A stretch of DNA of 64,000 bases from DATBQN01 sp963799925 (GCA_963799925.1 CAWCYZ010000004.1:558001-622000); one strand, 5' to 3'; counted from the first letter of the stretch, positions 17,794 to 26,428 are shown. A program made the numbers and translations. The notes: generated by a model not told the origin, from the sequence alone.

Positions 17794-18183
17794 ATGAAGA
17801 CGCAGCCGAAAGCCAATCCCTGGACCCTCGGAGCCTCGGCGGCGACGAAGGTCGCCACGGTGACCACCGTCCTGGTTCTAGCTGCCATCGCCGGTTCGAC
17901 CGCGGCACGCGCCGACGCGACCTCGGAAGCGGCCGGCGCCACCTTCTACAAGGCGCAGTGCGTGGGCTGCCACGGCGCCGATGGCAGCGGCGGCACGCCG
18001 GTCGGCAAAGCCTTGAAGGTCCAGGACCTGAGAAAGCCCGAGATCCAGGCGATGAAGGACGCGGACCTCGCGGCGGCGATCGAGAAAGGCAAGGGCAAGA
18101 TGCCGCCGTTCAGGGGCAAGCTCAACGCCGCCCAGATCGGCCAGGTCGTCGATTACGTCCGCAGCCTCGCGAAAGCCAAGTAG
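17794..18183 (+). CDS. Small periplasmic class I cytochrome c
   Basis: 129 residues from the ATG at 17794, which has AAGGAG at good spacing; the frame also opens at an ATG at 17752 next to the cytochrome b stop, but with no comparable site. The signal peptide ends near ARA. One haem site, CVGCHGADGSGG, with the probable axial Met in GKMPPF, then the C-terminal helix QVVDYVRSLAK. It is likely the soluble electron carrier of the operon, linking the Rieske/cytochrome b complex to the porin-cytochrome or to a terminal oxidase outside the window. Confidence 0.9.
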   Translation: MKTQPKANPWTLGASAATKVATVTTVLVLAAIAGSTAARADATSEAAGATFYKAQCVGCHGADGSGGTPVGKALKVQDLRKPEIQAMKDADLAAAIEKGKGKMPPFRGKLNAAQIGQVVDYVRSLAKAK

Positions 18184-18198
18184 GCGGCGCAGGGCATC

Positions 18199-18747
18199 TC
18201 AGGTAACCTTCTTCTTCCTGAGCCGGCTCTTCGCCGGCGCCCGCTTCGGGCGCGCGCCCTGCCGGCGGCGGGTGTTGGCGGCGGGCTTGCGGCGCGCCGC
18301 CGCCGGCGCGGCCGCGGAGCTCGCGCCGGCGACTCGGGCGTGGGCTCGGCGGCGGGAGCGGCGGCCTGCGGCTCGCCGGCCGCCTGCGACCGGCGGCTCG
18401 TCGCCACCGTCGGGCGAAGCGGGAGCGGCGCGGCGCCGCTTGCGCTGCGGTTGCACGCCGAAGCGGATCAATTCGGTGCTCTCGCGGCCGTAGGTCCCCT
18501 TGAGGAATGCCCGCAGCCGTGCCTCCGCTTCCTTGCCGCGCGCGATCGCCTCCCGCAGGAGCCGGTTGTTCTCGGCCGCCTGCACGAGCAGGACGCTCCG
18601 CCGGCGATGTCTCTCCTGCACTTCGTCCAGCGCCGCCTCGAGCTCGCGCCGCCGCGCCTCGACGAGCGGCTCGGTCACGCTGGCCGCGACCGAGCGGTTG
18701 AGCATCCTCCAGCTCAAAGTGAGCTTCGCGTACGAGATCTTCGGCAA
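18199..18747 (-). CDS. Hypothetical protein with coiled coil and basic histone-like tail
   Basis: 182 residues, not assigned to a named family. Residues ~20-85 are helical and charged (VEARRRELEAALDEVQERHRRR), probably a coiled coil, followed by RAFLKGTYGRESTELIRFGVQPQRKRRR. The last ~75 residues are almost only Ala, Arg, Lys and Pro, like histone H1 or bacterial nucleoid-protein tails, which suggests nucleic-acid binding. It converges on the cytochrome c gene with 15 bp between. Its upstream side is the 21-bp tandem array. The function is unknown; the call as a real gene rests on its codon pattern and the structured N-terminal half. Confidence 0.6.
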   Translation of the reverse strand: MPKISYAKLTLSWRMLNRSVAASVTEPLVEARRRELEAALDEVQERHRRRSVLLVQAAENNRLLREAIARGKEAEARLRAFLKGTYGRESTELIRFGVQPQRKRRRAAPASPDGGDEPPVAGGRRAAGRRSRRRAHARVAGASSAAAPAAARRKPAANTRRRQGARPKRAPAKSRLRKKKVT

Positions 18748-18820
18748 GACGCCTCCCGCGTGGCTGGATTTCCGGCGCGCAGTCTATACGACAGGAGGCG
18801 AAGCGAGGGGGGCGGCGGCT

Positions 18821-19051
18821 GCCCCGAGGAGGGCGACCATCGCCCCAAAGAGGGCAGCGGCCGCCCCAAAAAGGGCGACGCCTGCCCCACACTGGGCGGC
18901 GGCTGCCCCGAAGAGGGCGACCGGTGCCCGAAAGAGGGCGATGCCTGCCCTGACCAGGGCGCCGGCTGCCCCGAAGAGGGCGAGGACTGCCCCGAAGAGG
19001 GCGGCGACCGCCCCGAAGAGGGCGACGGTCGCCCCCAACAGGGCGGCGGTC
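18821..19051. repeat. Tandem array: 11 copies of a 21-bp unit with a conserved inner dyad
   Basis: Eleven head-to-tail 21-bp units without a single indel, from 18821 to 19051, with a decayed twelfth. Each begins with a 14-base core of type GCCCCGAAGAGGGC. GCCC and GGGC at the two ends are unchanged in all eleven copies, while the central six bases and the seven-base spacer vary. Each unit can therefore form a short hairpin. Because 21 is a multiple of three, all frames give heptapeptide repeats, including CPEEGDG-like on plus and ALFGAVA-like on minus (18784-19038). No frame has a clear ribosome binding site, so I do not call a protein. Confidence 0.85.
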
Positions 19052-19214
19052 GCCCGCGCCGGCAGCGAGCTGGCGCCTCGGCGGTCGTCCGCGGCGGGAA
19101 GCGCAGCGGCGGACGCCCGCGAAGGGCCGGCCGGGCTGCATTCTACTCGAGCTCAAAGGATCGCGAACGTACCGCGACGGAATGCGAAGCCGGATTCATC
19201 CGGCGCCCCTCCTA

Positions 19215-19308
19215 GCACGGGCATTCATGCCCGTGCGGGGGTGCGTGCCGCGCCGGACCGCGCCGATCTCGCAACGCCGGTGCTGGGGTTCGCTCCGCTC
19301 ACCCCAGC
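19215..19308. repeat. Pair of intergenic palindromes
   Basis: A perfect 10-bp-arm palindrome, GCACGGGCAT/ATGCCCGTGC (19215-19236), and an 8-bp-arm hairpin, GCTGGGGT...ACCCCAGC (19282-19308). Both lie in the gap between the tandem array and the small secreted protein gene. They look like dispersed REP-type intergenic elements. Neither is followed by a T tract, so a terminator role is not supported. No gene is seen in 19056-19420. Confidence 0.6.
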
Positions 19309-19420
19309 CTGCGCGCTGTGAGGCGGAATTCCCTGGGGGGGAGCCGCAGCCTACGCGCTGGATCACTCGCCTCCTTCCGGCTATGCTATTTTTGGAATCT
19401 AACGCAGCAAAGGAGAGACG

Positions 19421-19723
19421 ATGCGAATCCACCTGTTGGCCGCGACTTTGCTCCTGGCAGCATTCCTTCCCAGCGCCGTACAGGCTCAGGCAGGTCCGAA
19501 GGCTTCCTCCGACACGGTCCGGGCGAACCCTGCCGCCATGGCCGAGTTGGAGAACGCCGGTATCGTGCCCTGCCACCTGAATCTCGAAGAGACCCCGATG
19601 GCCAGCCCGACGTATCCGGGCTTCGAAAAGAATTTCCTGGTGCCGAACGGCGGGGGCTGCACATCCGATCTGGTTTGCGCGTCCAAGTGCTGCACGAACG
19701 GCATCTGTAAGCAGAATCCCTAG
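19421..19723 (+). CDS. Small secreted six-cysteine protein
   Basis: 100 residues, preceded by a strong AAAGGAGAG site. A signal peptide (residues 1-22, ending VQAQA) leads to a ~78-residue mature protein with six Cys at 51, 80, 86, 90, 91 and 96. The last five form the compact pattern C-x5-C-x3-CC-x4-C (CTSDLVCASKCCTNGIC), compatible with a disulphide-knotted mini-domain. No family assigned. Neighbours (tandem array, rdgB on the other strand) give no hint. Candidate roles are a secreted binding or toxin-like peptide or a bacteriocin-like factor, all unproven. Confidence 0.75.
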   Translation: MRIHLLAATLLLAAFLPSAVQAQAGPKASSDTVRANPAAMAELENAGIVPCHLNLEETPMASPTYPGFEKNFLVPNGGGCTSDLVCASKCCTNGICKQNP

Positions 19724-19780
19724 GGCGAGATCGAGGTAGAAGCTGGCGACGCCCGTCGCCGTCCGCCTTCGCCTCTTGAG

Positions 19781-20377
19781 CTATCCCGCCGCGAGCTTGG
19801 CGAGCAGCGCCCGCCAGGCCCGCCCGCGGTGCGAGATGGCGTCCTTCTCGGCGTCCGAGAGCTCGCCGAAGGTGCGCCCGTCGCCGGCTCCGTCGATCTC
19901 CCCCGCGCGATCCGGCACGAACACCGGGTCCCAGCCGAAGCCCCGCGCGCCGCGCGCCGGCAGCACCAGGCGCCCAGCGGTCGCTCCATGGGCGAGAACG
20001 GTGCGGGCGCCGCCGGTTGGGCCGTCGAGATAGAGGAGGGCGCAGCGGGCGACGGCGCGGGTGTCGCCGAGGGCGGCGGCCGCGCCGGCGATCCCCTCGG
20101 CCCCCACGGCGTCGAGCATCCACTTGACGAGCGGGCCGGGGAAGCCGTTCAGGGCGGCGAGCCCGAGGCCCGCCTCCTCGACGACGAGCGGCCGGCCGAT
20201 CCGCCGCCAGGCCTCGTCCCCCTTGGCGCGCAGCACCGCTTCGAGGTCGAGCGACTGGATCTCGGGGAGGTCGATGGCGACCGCCTCGAGGCCGCGCCCG
20301 GCCAGGCGGCGCGCCTCGGCGAGCTTGCCGGGGTTGCCGGTGACGAGGACGAAGGGAGGGGCGGGAGCGGCGCTCAT
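19781..20377 (-). CDS. rdgB: XTP/dITP diphosphatase (HAM1 family)
   Basis: A house-cleaning pyrophosphatase that removes non-canonical purine triphosphates, cytoplasmic. 198 residues, normal length. Motifs: LVTGNPGKLAEAR at the N-terminus (nucleotide binding), PLVVEEAGLGLAALNGFPGPLVKWM (metal/substrate region, where most homologues have VEDTGL), GFGWDPVFVPD, and FGELSDAEKDAISHRGRA at the C-terminus. It is the last gene of the minus-strand ubiE-folD-coaE-rdgB run, 43 bp after coaE. Confidence 0.93.
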   Translation of the reverse strand: MSAAPAPPFVLVTGNPGKLAEARRLAGRGLEAVAIDLPEIQSLDLEAVLRAKGDEAWRRIGRPLVVEEAGLGLAALNGFPGPLVKWMLDAVGAEGIAGAAAALGDTRAVARCALLYLDGPTGGARTVLAHGATAGRLVLPARGARGFGWDPVFVPDRAGEIDGAGDGRTFGELSDAEKDAISHRGRAWRALLAKLAAG

Positions 20378-20420
20378 CGCGCGGGTATCGAGAGGGGGGT
20401 GGAGGGCGGTCGAGCGCGGC

Positions 20421-21053
20421 TCAGGACGACGCCGGCGCTGGGGTCGCCTCGTCCGCCGCCAGACGGCGCAGCTCGGTGATCAGCTCGTCGACCTGGCGCC
20501 GCAGCTCGCCCGGATCGCCGCAGTTGTCGAGGACGCGCTGGGCGCCCTCGCGGCGGGCGGCGCCGTCCCCCTGGGCGAGCAGGCGGGCGCGCGCCGCCGC
20601 CTCGTCCATGCCGCGCGCGACGGCGCGGGCGAGGCGGATCTCGGCCGGGCACTCGACGGTCACCACGAGGTCGAAGGAGGGGCCGTAGCCGGCTTCGACG
20701 AGGAGCGTCGCCTCGAGCACGACGACGCCCGCCGCCTCCCGCGCGATGGCGGCGAAGCGCTCGCGGACGAGCGGATGGATCGCCTGCTCGAGGGCGCGGC
20801 GCAGCTCCTGATCGGCGAACACCCGGTCGGCGACCTTCCTGTGGTCGACGCCGCCGCGCTCGTCGAGGACCTCGTCGCCGAACAGGCGGCGGACGGCCGC
20901 CGTCCCCGCCTCGCCGGGGGCGTAGAGCTCGGCGACCAGGCGGTCGGCGTCGATCACCCGGAATCCGGCCTCGGCGAGCCAGCGGGCGACGGTCGACTTG
21001 CCGCCGGCGAGGCCGCCGGTGAGACCGACGCGGAGGGCGCGGCTCGGGCTCAT
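20421..21053 (-). CDS. coaE: Dephospho-CoA kinase
   Basis: The last step of coenzyme A synthesis, ATP-dependent phosphorylation of dephospho-CoA. 210 residues from the ATG at 21053. The P-loop is GLTGGLAGGKST; the CoA-binding segments VIDADRLVAELY, IHPLVRERF and VVLEATLLVEAGYG follow, then the usual LVVTVECPAEIRLARAVARG. The ATG overlaps the folD stop (ATGA), so translation is coupled. The same frame runs open upstream through folD, but only as an antisense-like shadow. Confidence 0.94.
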   Translation of the reverse strand: MSPSRALRVGLTGGLAGGKSTVARWLAEAGFRVIDADRLVAELYAPGEAGTAAVRRLFGDEVLDERGGVDHRKVADRVFADQELRRALEQAIHPLVRERFAAIAREAAGVVVLEATLLVEAGYGPSFDLVVTVECPAEIRLARAVARGMDEAAARARLLAQGDGAARREGAQRVLDNCGDPGELRRQVDELITELRRLAADEATPAPASS

Positions 21054-22098
21054 CGCAGCGGCGGGCCGGCGGCGGAGGTGGCGAGGGGGAAGTTTGGCGC
21101 CAGGCCCTGGCGCAGGCGCGCCGCGGCCAGCGTGTTGGCGAGGAGCATGGCGACGGTCAGCAGCCCGACGCCGCCGGGGACCGGGGTGATCGCCGCGGCG
21201 CGCCGGGCGACGGCGGTGAAATCGACGTCGCCGACGATCGTCGAGCCGCGGCGGGCGAGCTGCTCGCGGCGGCCCTCGTCGCCGGGGAAGAGCCGCTCGA
21301 CGAGCGCCGCGTCGGCGACGCGGTTGATCCCCACGTCGACGACGACGGCGCCCTCCTGGACGTGGTCCGCGCCGATCAGGCCGGGGCGGCCGACGGCGGT
21401 GACGAGGACGTCGGCCTCGCGGGTGACGGCGGCGAGGTCGCGGGTCAGCGAGTGGCAGATCGAGACCGTGCAGCCGGCGCGCAGGAGGAGAGCCGCCGTC
21501 GGCTTGCCGACGATGGCGCTCCGCCCGACGACGACGGCGTTCTTGCCGGCGAGCGGGATGCCGTAGCGCCGCAGGAGCTCGAGGATGCCGGTCGGGGTGG
21601 CGGGGGCGAAGCCCGGCTCGTCGAGCCACAGCCGGCCGACGGAGACCGGGTGGAAGCCGTCGACGTCCTTGTCGGGCGCGACGCGGTCGAGGACCCGCCG
21701 CTCGGCGATATGGGACGGCAGGGGGAGCTGCACCAGGATGCCGTCGACCGCGTCGTCGGCGTTCAGGCCGTCGATCGCCGCGGTGAGCTCGCCGCTGGGA
21801 GGTGCCGGCCGGGAGGCGGAGGAGCGCGGCTGGCGATCCCCACCTCCGCGCAGCCCTTGACCTTGCTCGCCACGTAGACCTCGGAGGCGGCGTTCTCGCC
21901 GACGAGGATCGCCGCCAGGCCCGGCGGCCGGAAGCCATGGGCGGCCAGCTCGCGGACCCCCGCCGCCACCTCGGCGCGGAGGTCGGCCGCCAGCGGGCGG
22001 CCGTCGAGGATCCGGGCCGAAGCGCGGGCCGAATCGCGGGCCGGGCCGCCGGCCGGGATGGGGGCCGGGCCGTGGATCGAGGTGGGGCCGCCGCTCAC
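21050..22098 (-). CDS. folD: Bifunctional methylene-THF dehydrogenase/cyclohydrolase (one frameshift)
   Basis: Interconverts 5,10-methylene-THF and 10-formyl-THF using NADP. The N-terminal part (GTG start at 22098; ILDGRPLAADLR, AAILVGENAASEVYVASKVKGCAEVGI with the catalytic Tyr and Lys) and the C-terminal part (QLPLPSHIAERRVLDRVAPDKDVDGFHP, the Rossmann segment VVVGRSAIVGKPTAALLL, GAVVVDVGIN and the end motif TPVPGGVGLLTVAMLLANT) lie in different frames. The break is near 21795-21830, and the span is one base off a multiple of three, as expected for a single indel. The start overlaps the ubiE stop (GTGA) and the stop overlaps coaE. Confidence 0.92.
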
Positions 22099-22838
22099 CG
22101 CCGCGTCCCCCGGTACAGGCAGACGATGCCGCCCGCGAGATCGGTCCAGGCGAGCTCGCCGAAGCCCGCCGCCGCCATGTGGTCGAGGAAGCCGCGGCGC
22201 TGCGGGAACTCGAGGACCGAGCTGGGCAGATAGGAGTAGGCCGAGCCGCGCGGCGAGAGCCGGCGGCCGATCGCCGGCAGCAGCCGGCGGAAGTAGAAGA
22301 GGTAGGCGGCCTTCAGGGGCCGCGCCTCGGGGATGGCGAACTCGAGGACGACGAGCGGCGCGCCGGGCCGGAGCACCGCCGCGAGCTGGCCGAGGGCGGC
22401 GTCGAGGTCGGCGACGTTGCGCAGGCCGAAGGAGACGGTGGCCCCGGCGAAGCGCCCGCTGGGGAAGGGCAGGGCGAGGGCGTCGGCGGCGAGGAGGACC
22501 GGCGCGCGGCCGGGCGGGCGGCCGGCCGGCCGGCGGAACTTCCGCCGCGCGATGGCGAGCATGGGGACGCAGAAGTCCGCCGCCGCGACCCGCGCCCCGC
22601 GGCGGTCGAGCGCCAGCGCCTGGTCCCCGGTGCCGCAGCAGAGGTCGAGCACCGCCGCCCCCGGCGCCGCGCCGAGCGCCGCCGCCGCCCGCCGCCGCCA
22701 GACGAGGTCGAGCGACCCGGAGAGCAGATGGTTCAGCAGGTCGTAGCGCGGCGCCACCCCGGCGAACATGTCGCGGATGGCCCGGCCCGACTTGTCCAAG
22801 CCCGGCTTGGCGAGGGGTAGCGAAGGGACGCCGTCCAT
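22095..22838 (-). CDS. ubiE: UbiE/MenG-type quinone C-methyltransferase
   Basis: SAM-dependent C-methylation in menaquinone (or ubiquinone) synthesis. 247 residues from the ATG at 22838. Motifs: MFAGVAPRYDLLNHLLSGSLDLVWRR (family N-terminal signature), VLDLCCGTGDQAL (SAM motif I), FGLRNVADLDAALGQLAAVLRPGAPLVVLEF, and the end region SYLPSSVLEFPQRRGF. It heads the four-gene minus-strand operon and is divergent from rplM, sharing a ~200-bp gap. A quinone biosynthesis gene fits with the quinol-oxidising complex at 15.7-17.7 kb, although the two are not adjacent. Confidence 0.93.
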   Translation of the reverse strand: MDGVPSLPLAKPGLDKSGRAIRDMFAGVAPRYDLLNHLLSGSLDLVWRRRAAAALGAAPGAAVLDLCCGTGDQALALDRRGARVAAADFCVPMLAIARRKFRRPAGRPPGRAPVLLAADALALPFPSGRFAGATVSFGLRNVADLDAALGQLAAVLRPGAPLVVLEFAIPEARPLKAAYLFYFRRLLPAIGRRLSPRGSAYSYLPSSVLEFPQRRGFLDHMAAAGFGELAWTDLAGGIVCLYRGTRR

Positions 22839-22911
22839 CGACGGGGAGTCTAGCGGAATCGGCGCGCCCGCTTCGCGGGGCATTCCTCCTTCAGGATGAG
22901 CCGTTTCGGCC

Positions 22912-22940
22912 TTGACAATGCCTCGCCATCTGCCTACTAT
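22912..22940 (+). promoter_or_regulatory. Strong sigma-70 promoter for rplM-rpsI
   Basis: TTGACA (22912-22917), exactly 17 bp, then TACTAT (22935-22940). It predicts a ~95-nt leader before the rplM ATG, long enough for ribosomal-protein autoregulation, although I cannot assign a fold. Confidence 0.85.
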
Positions 22941-23042
22941 TCGAAGTCCTTTGCGCCCGCTGACGCGGGCTCCACCCCGAGTCTGTCCTGGCGAGCCCGA
23001 AACGGCGTCCCGAGACCGGAGAGCTACCGGAGATCCTTGGAG

Positions 23043-23487
23043 ATGATCAGAACCTACAGCCCGAAGCTCGCCGAGATCGAGCATCGGTGGTACGTGGTCG
23101 ACGCCGCCGGAATGCCCCTCGGCCGGCTGTCGAGCCTGGTGGCGCGCCTGCTGACCGGCAAGCACAAGCCGGGCTACGCGACCCACATCGACACCGGCGA
23201 CTTCGTCATCGTCCTCAACGCCGAGCAGGACCGTCCTGACCGGCCGCAAGGAGGACCAGAAGGTCTACTACCGGCACAGCGGGTACCCGGGCGGCCTGAA
23301 GGCGGAGACCGCCGGCAAGCTCCGGCAGCGCCGGCCGACGCAGCTGGTCGAGAAGGCGGTCTGGGGCATGCTCCCCAAGAGCAAGCTCGGCCGCGCCCAG
23401 CTCCGGAAGCTCAAGGTCTACGCCGGGGGCGAGCATCCGCACCAGGCCCAGAAGCCGGAGCCGCTCGACGTCAAGGCGGCGATCTAA
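23043..23487 (+). CDS. rplM: 50S ribosomal protein L13 (one frameshift)
   Basis: A large-subunit protein that binds 23S rRNA early in assembly. MIRTYSPKLAEIEHRWYVVDAAGMPLGRLSS at the N-terminus and VLTGRKEDQKVYYRHSGYPGGLK...KLKVYAGGEHPHQAQKPE at the C-terminus are classic L13, but they sit in frames 0 and 1. The break is at about 23232, where one extra C separates NAEQD from VLTGRK. A 147-aa protein is restored. GGAG precedes the ATG. It is the first gene of the rplM-rpsI operon under a near-consensus promoter. Confidence 0.96.
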
Positions 23488-23519
23488 ACGACGGCGATCT
23501 AAACGGCGGCGATCTAGAT
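23475..23519 (+). repeat. Three tandem 15-bp copies spanning the rplM stop codon
   Basis: Units at 23475-23489, 23490-23504 and 23505-23519 are copies of GGCGGCGATCTAAAC with one or a few changes. The first contains the rplM stop (TAA at 23485). Since 15 is a multiple of three, the copies place further in-frame stops after the gene. The array ends immediately before the rpsI ribosome binding site. Confidence 0.85.
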
Positions 23520-23534
23520 CCAAGGAGAAACGAT

Positions 23535-23927
23535 TTGAGCCAGGTCCAACACTACGGAACGGGACGGCGGAAGACCGCCGCCGCGCGCGTCTTCCTGCGG
23601 CCGGGTTCGGGCGAGGTCAAGGTCAACGGGCGCACGCTCGACGACTACTTCCCGAACGAGGTCTTGAAGATGGTCATCAAGCAGCCCCTGCTGCTGACCG
23701 AGACGGTCGAGAAGTTCGATATCTCCGTCACCGTCGAAGGCGGCGGCAGCGCGGGCCAGGCGGGCGCGATCCGCCACGGCATCTCCCGCGCCCTGATGGA
23801 GTTCAACAACGAGCTGCGCGACCGCCTGAAGTCGGCGGGCCTGGTGACGCGCGATCCCCGCAAGAAGGAGCGCAAGAAGTACGGCCAGAAGGGTGCCCGC
23901 GCGCGCTTCCAGTTCAGCAAGCGCTAG
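23535..23927 (+). CDS. rpsI: 30S ribosomal protein S9
   Basis: A small-subunit protein whose C-terminal tail reaches the P-site tRNA. 130 residues, intact. It starts at TTG (23535) with AAGGAG at good spacing. Motifs: YGTGRRKTAAARVFLRPGSG, GGGSAGQAGAIRHGISRALM, and the universal tail KKYGQKGARARFQFSKR. It follows rplM in the conserved pair. Confidence 0.97.
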   Translation: MSQVQHYGTGRRKTAAARVFLRPGSGEVKVNGRTLDDYFPNEVLKMVIKQPLLLTETVEKFDISVTVEGGGSAGQAGAIRHGISRALMEFNNELRDRLKSAGLVTRDPRKKERKKYGQKGARARFQFSKR

Positions 23928-23947
23928 GAACGGGTAAGGAGAGTGCC

Positions 23948-24727
<780 letters not shown>

Positions 24728-24794
24728 GCGCGCCAGATCCCAGAGGTGACGCCGCCCGGCGACCGCAACGGCGGGAGACGGGCGGCGGCGGAGA

Positions 24795-24831
24795 GGTCAG
24801 TCGAACGAGGGTCGAGCTGACCTTTTCTTTT
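24795..24831 (+). terminator. Rho-independent terminator or attenuator between rpsB and tsf
   Basis: Arms GGTCAG (24795-24800) and CTGACC (24817-24822), extended by TCGA on each side of the loop, are followed at once by TTTTCTTTT. It lies 68 bp after the rpsB stop. The tsf gene follows about 60 bp later, so it may only attenuate. Confidence 0.7.
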
Positions 24832-24888
24832 GTCTGCCCGGCGCGAGCCGGGCGCGACGTATTCATCGCGGTCTCAAGGAGAAGCATC

Positions 24889-25544
24889 ATGGCTGAAGTC
24901 ACCGCTCAGATGGTCAAGCAGCTCCGGGAGCGCACCGGCGCTGGGATGATGGATTGCAAGGCCGTGCTCAACGAGGCAAGGGCGACATCGAGACCGCCGT
25001 CGACCCGCTGCGCAAGAAGGGCCTCGCCCCGGCGGCCAAGAAGGCCGGCCGCATCACCGCCGAGGGGGCCGTCGGCTCCTACATCCACGCCGGCGGCAAG
25101 ATCGGCGTGCTGGTCGAGGTCAACTGCGAGACCGACTTCGTCGCCCGCACCGAGGCCTTCCAGGAGCTGGTGCAAGCGACATCGCGATGCACATCGCCGC
25201 GGCCGACCCGCGCTTCGTCAGCCGCGAGGAGGTCACCGCCGAGGCGCTCGAGCGCGAGCGGGCGATCTTCCGCGACCAGGCGCTCGCCTCGGGCAAGCCG
25301 GCGAACGTGGTCGAAAGATCGTCGACCGGCAAGATCGAGAAGTACTACGCCGAGTCGGTGCTGCTCGAGCAGCCGTTCGTCAAGGACTCGGACAAGACCG
25401 TCGGCCAGCTCATCGCCGAGCAGCGTCGGCAAGATCGGCGAGAACATCCAGGTCCGGCGCTTCGCCCGCTACAAGCTGGGCGAGGGGATCGAGAAGCGGG
25501 GCGACGACTTCGCCTCCGAGGTGATGGCCCAGGCGGGCCGGTGA
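24889..25544 (+). CDS. tsf: Elongation factor Ts (several frameshifts)
   Basis: The nucleotide exchange factor for EF-Tu. AAGGAGAAGCATC precedes the ATG. The conserved start MVKQLRERTGAGMMDCKAVLNEA is in frame 1. GDIETAVDPLRKKGLAPAAKKAGR...VNCETDFVARTEAFQELV (the EF-Tu-binding core) is in frame 0, DIAMHIAAADPRFVSREEV...KIEKYYAESVLLEQPFVKD in frame 2, and SVGKIGENIQVRRFARYKLGEGIEK in frame 0 again. Breaks are near 24978, 25173 and 25425. A compensating pair near 25316-25332 turns the expected VEKIVDGKIEK into VERSSTGKIEK. The restored protein is of normal (~218 aa) short-form length. Its stop overlaps the pyrH start. Confidence 0.95.
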
Positions 25545-26293
25545 TGGCCGAGCCGGGAGACGCCCCCGCCGCGGTCCCCGCGCGCGCCGCCTACCGGCGC
25601 GTGCTCCTGAAGCTGTCGGGCGAGGCCCTCATGGGGTCGCAGTCCTTCGGCATCGACGAGCCGGTGGTGGTCGAGATCGCCGACGAGCTGCGCGACGTCC
25701 ACGCGCTCGGGGTGCAGGTGGCGATCGTCGTCGGCGGCGGCAACATCATCCGCGGCCTGGCGGCGAGCCACCGCGGCATCGACCGGGTGACCGGCGACTA
25801 CATGGGGATGCTGGCGACGGTGATCAACGCCCTCGCCCTCCAGGACGCCATGGAGAAGCGGGGGGTGCAGACGCGGGTGCAGACCGCGATCGACATCCGC
25901 GAGGTCGCCGAGCCCTTCATCCGGCGGCGGGCGATCCGCCACCTGGAGAAGGGCCGCGCCGTCATCTTCGCGGCCGGCACCGGCAACCCGTTCTTCACCA
26001 CCGACAGCGCCGCGGCCCTGCGCGCCAACGAGATCCACGCCGACATCCTGCTCAAGGCGACGCGGGTCGACGGGCTCTACTCGGCCGATCCGGCGAAGGA
26101 CCCCGCGGCGGTCTTCCTCCCCGAGGTGACCTACCAGGAGGTGCTCGAGAAGAACCTCCAGGTGATGGACACCGCGGCGATCAGCCTCTGCCGCGACAAC
26201 GGCATCCCGATCGGCATCTTCAACCTCGGCGGCGCCGGCAACATCCGCCGCGTCGTCTGCGGCGAGCACGTCGGCTCGATCGTCCGCGGCTGA
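25544..26293 (+). CDS. pyrH: UMP kinase
   Basis: Hexameric bacterial UMP kinase of the amino-acid-kinase fold, converting UMP to UDP. 249 residues, intact, with a ~15-residue N-terminal extension. Motifs: RVLLKLSGEALMG, IVVGGGNIIRG, RVTGDYMGMLATVINALALQD, FAAGTGNPFFTTDSAAALRANEI, KATRVDGLYSADP. The ATG shares a base with the tsf stop codon, which gives coupled translation in the rpsB-tsf-pyrH-frr order common across bacteria. Confidence 0.97.
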   Translation: MAEPGDAPAAVPARAAYRRVLLKLSGEALMGSQSFGIDEPVVVEIADELRDVHALGVQVAIVVGGGNIIRGLAASHRGIDRVTGDYMGMLATVINALALQDAMEKRGVQTRVQTAIDIREVAEPFIRRRAIRHLEKGRAVIFAAGTGNPFFTTDSAAALRANEIHADILLKATRVDGLYSADPAKDPAAVFLPEVTYQEVLEKNLQVMDTAAISLCRDNGIPIGIFNLGGAGNIRRVVCGEHVGSIVRG

Positions 26294-26303
26294 GCCGCCG
26301 CGG

Positions 26304-26332
26304 TTGACAGCCCGCGCACCGCGGCAAACAAT
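26304..26332 (+). promoter_or_regulatory. Sigma-70 promoter for frr
   Basis: TTGACA (26304-26309), 17 bp, AACAAT (26327-26332), in the 135-bp gap between pyrH and frr. The predicted leader is about 90 nt. It gives frr (and perhaps rlmB) transcription independent of the upstream operon. Confidence 0.75.
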
Positions 26333-26428
26333 TCCGGGCATCCGGCCGACTCGCGGCCGCTTCGCGACGGACTGGCGGCCGGCCGAGCCTCTACTAAGCT
26401 GGCGGCCCGCCTGGGTGAGGAGAGCGAC

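Noticed and set aside
18821..19051. CRISPR array
   Set aside because: The period is only 21 bp, there are no unique spacers of 30 bp or more, and no cas genes are nearby.
24843..24860. GCCCGGC/GCCGGGC hairpin before tsf as a terminator
   Set aside because: The T-rich stretch lies before, not after, the stem on the plus strand. The hairpin at 24795-24831 fits the rpsB terminator better.
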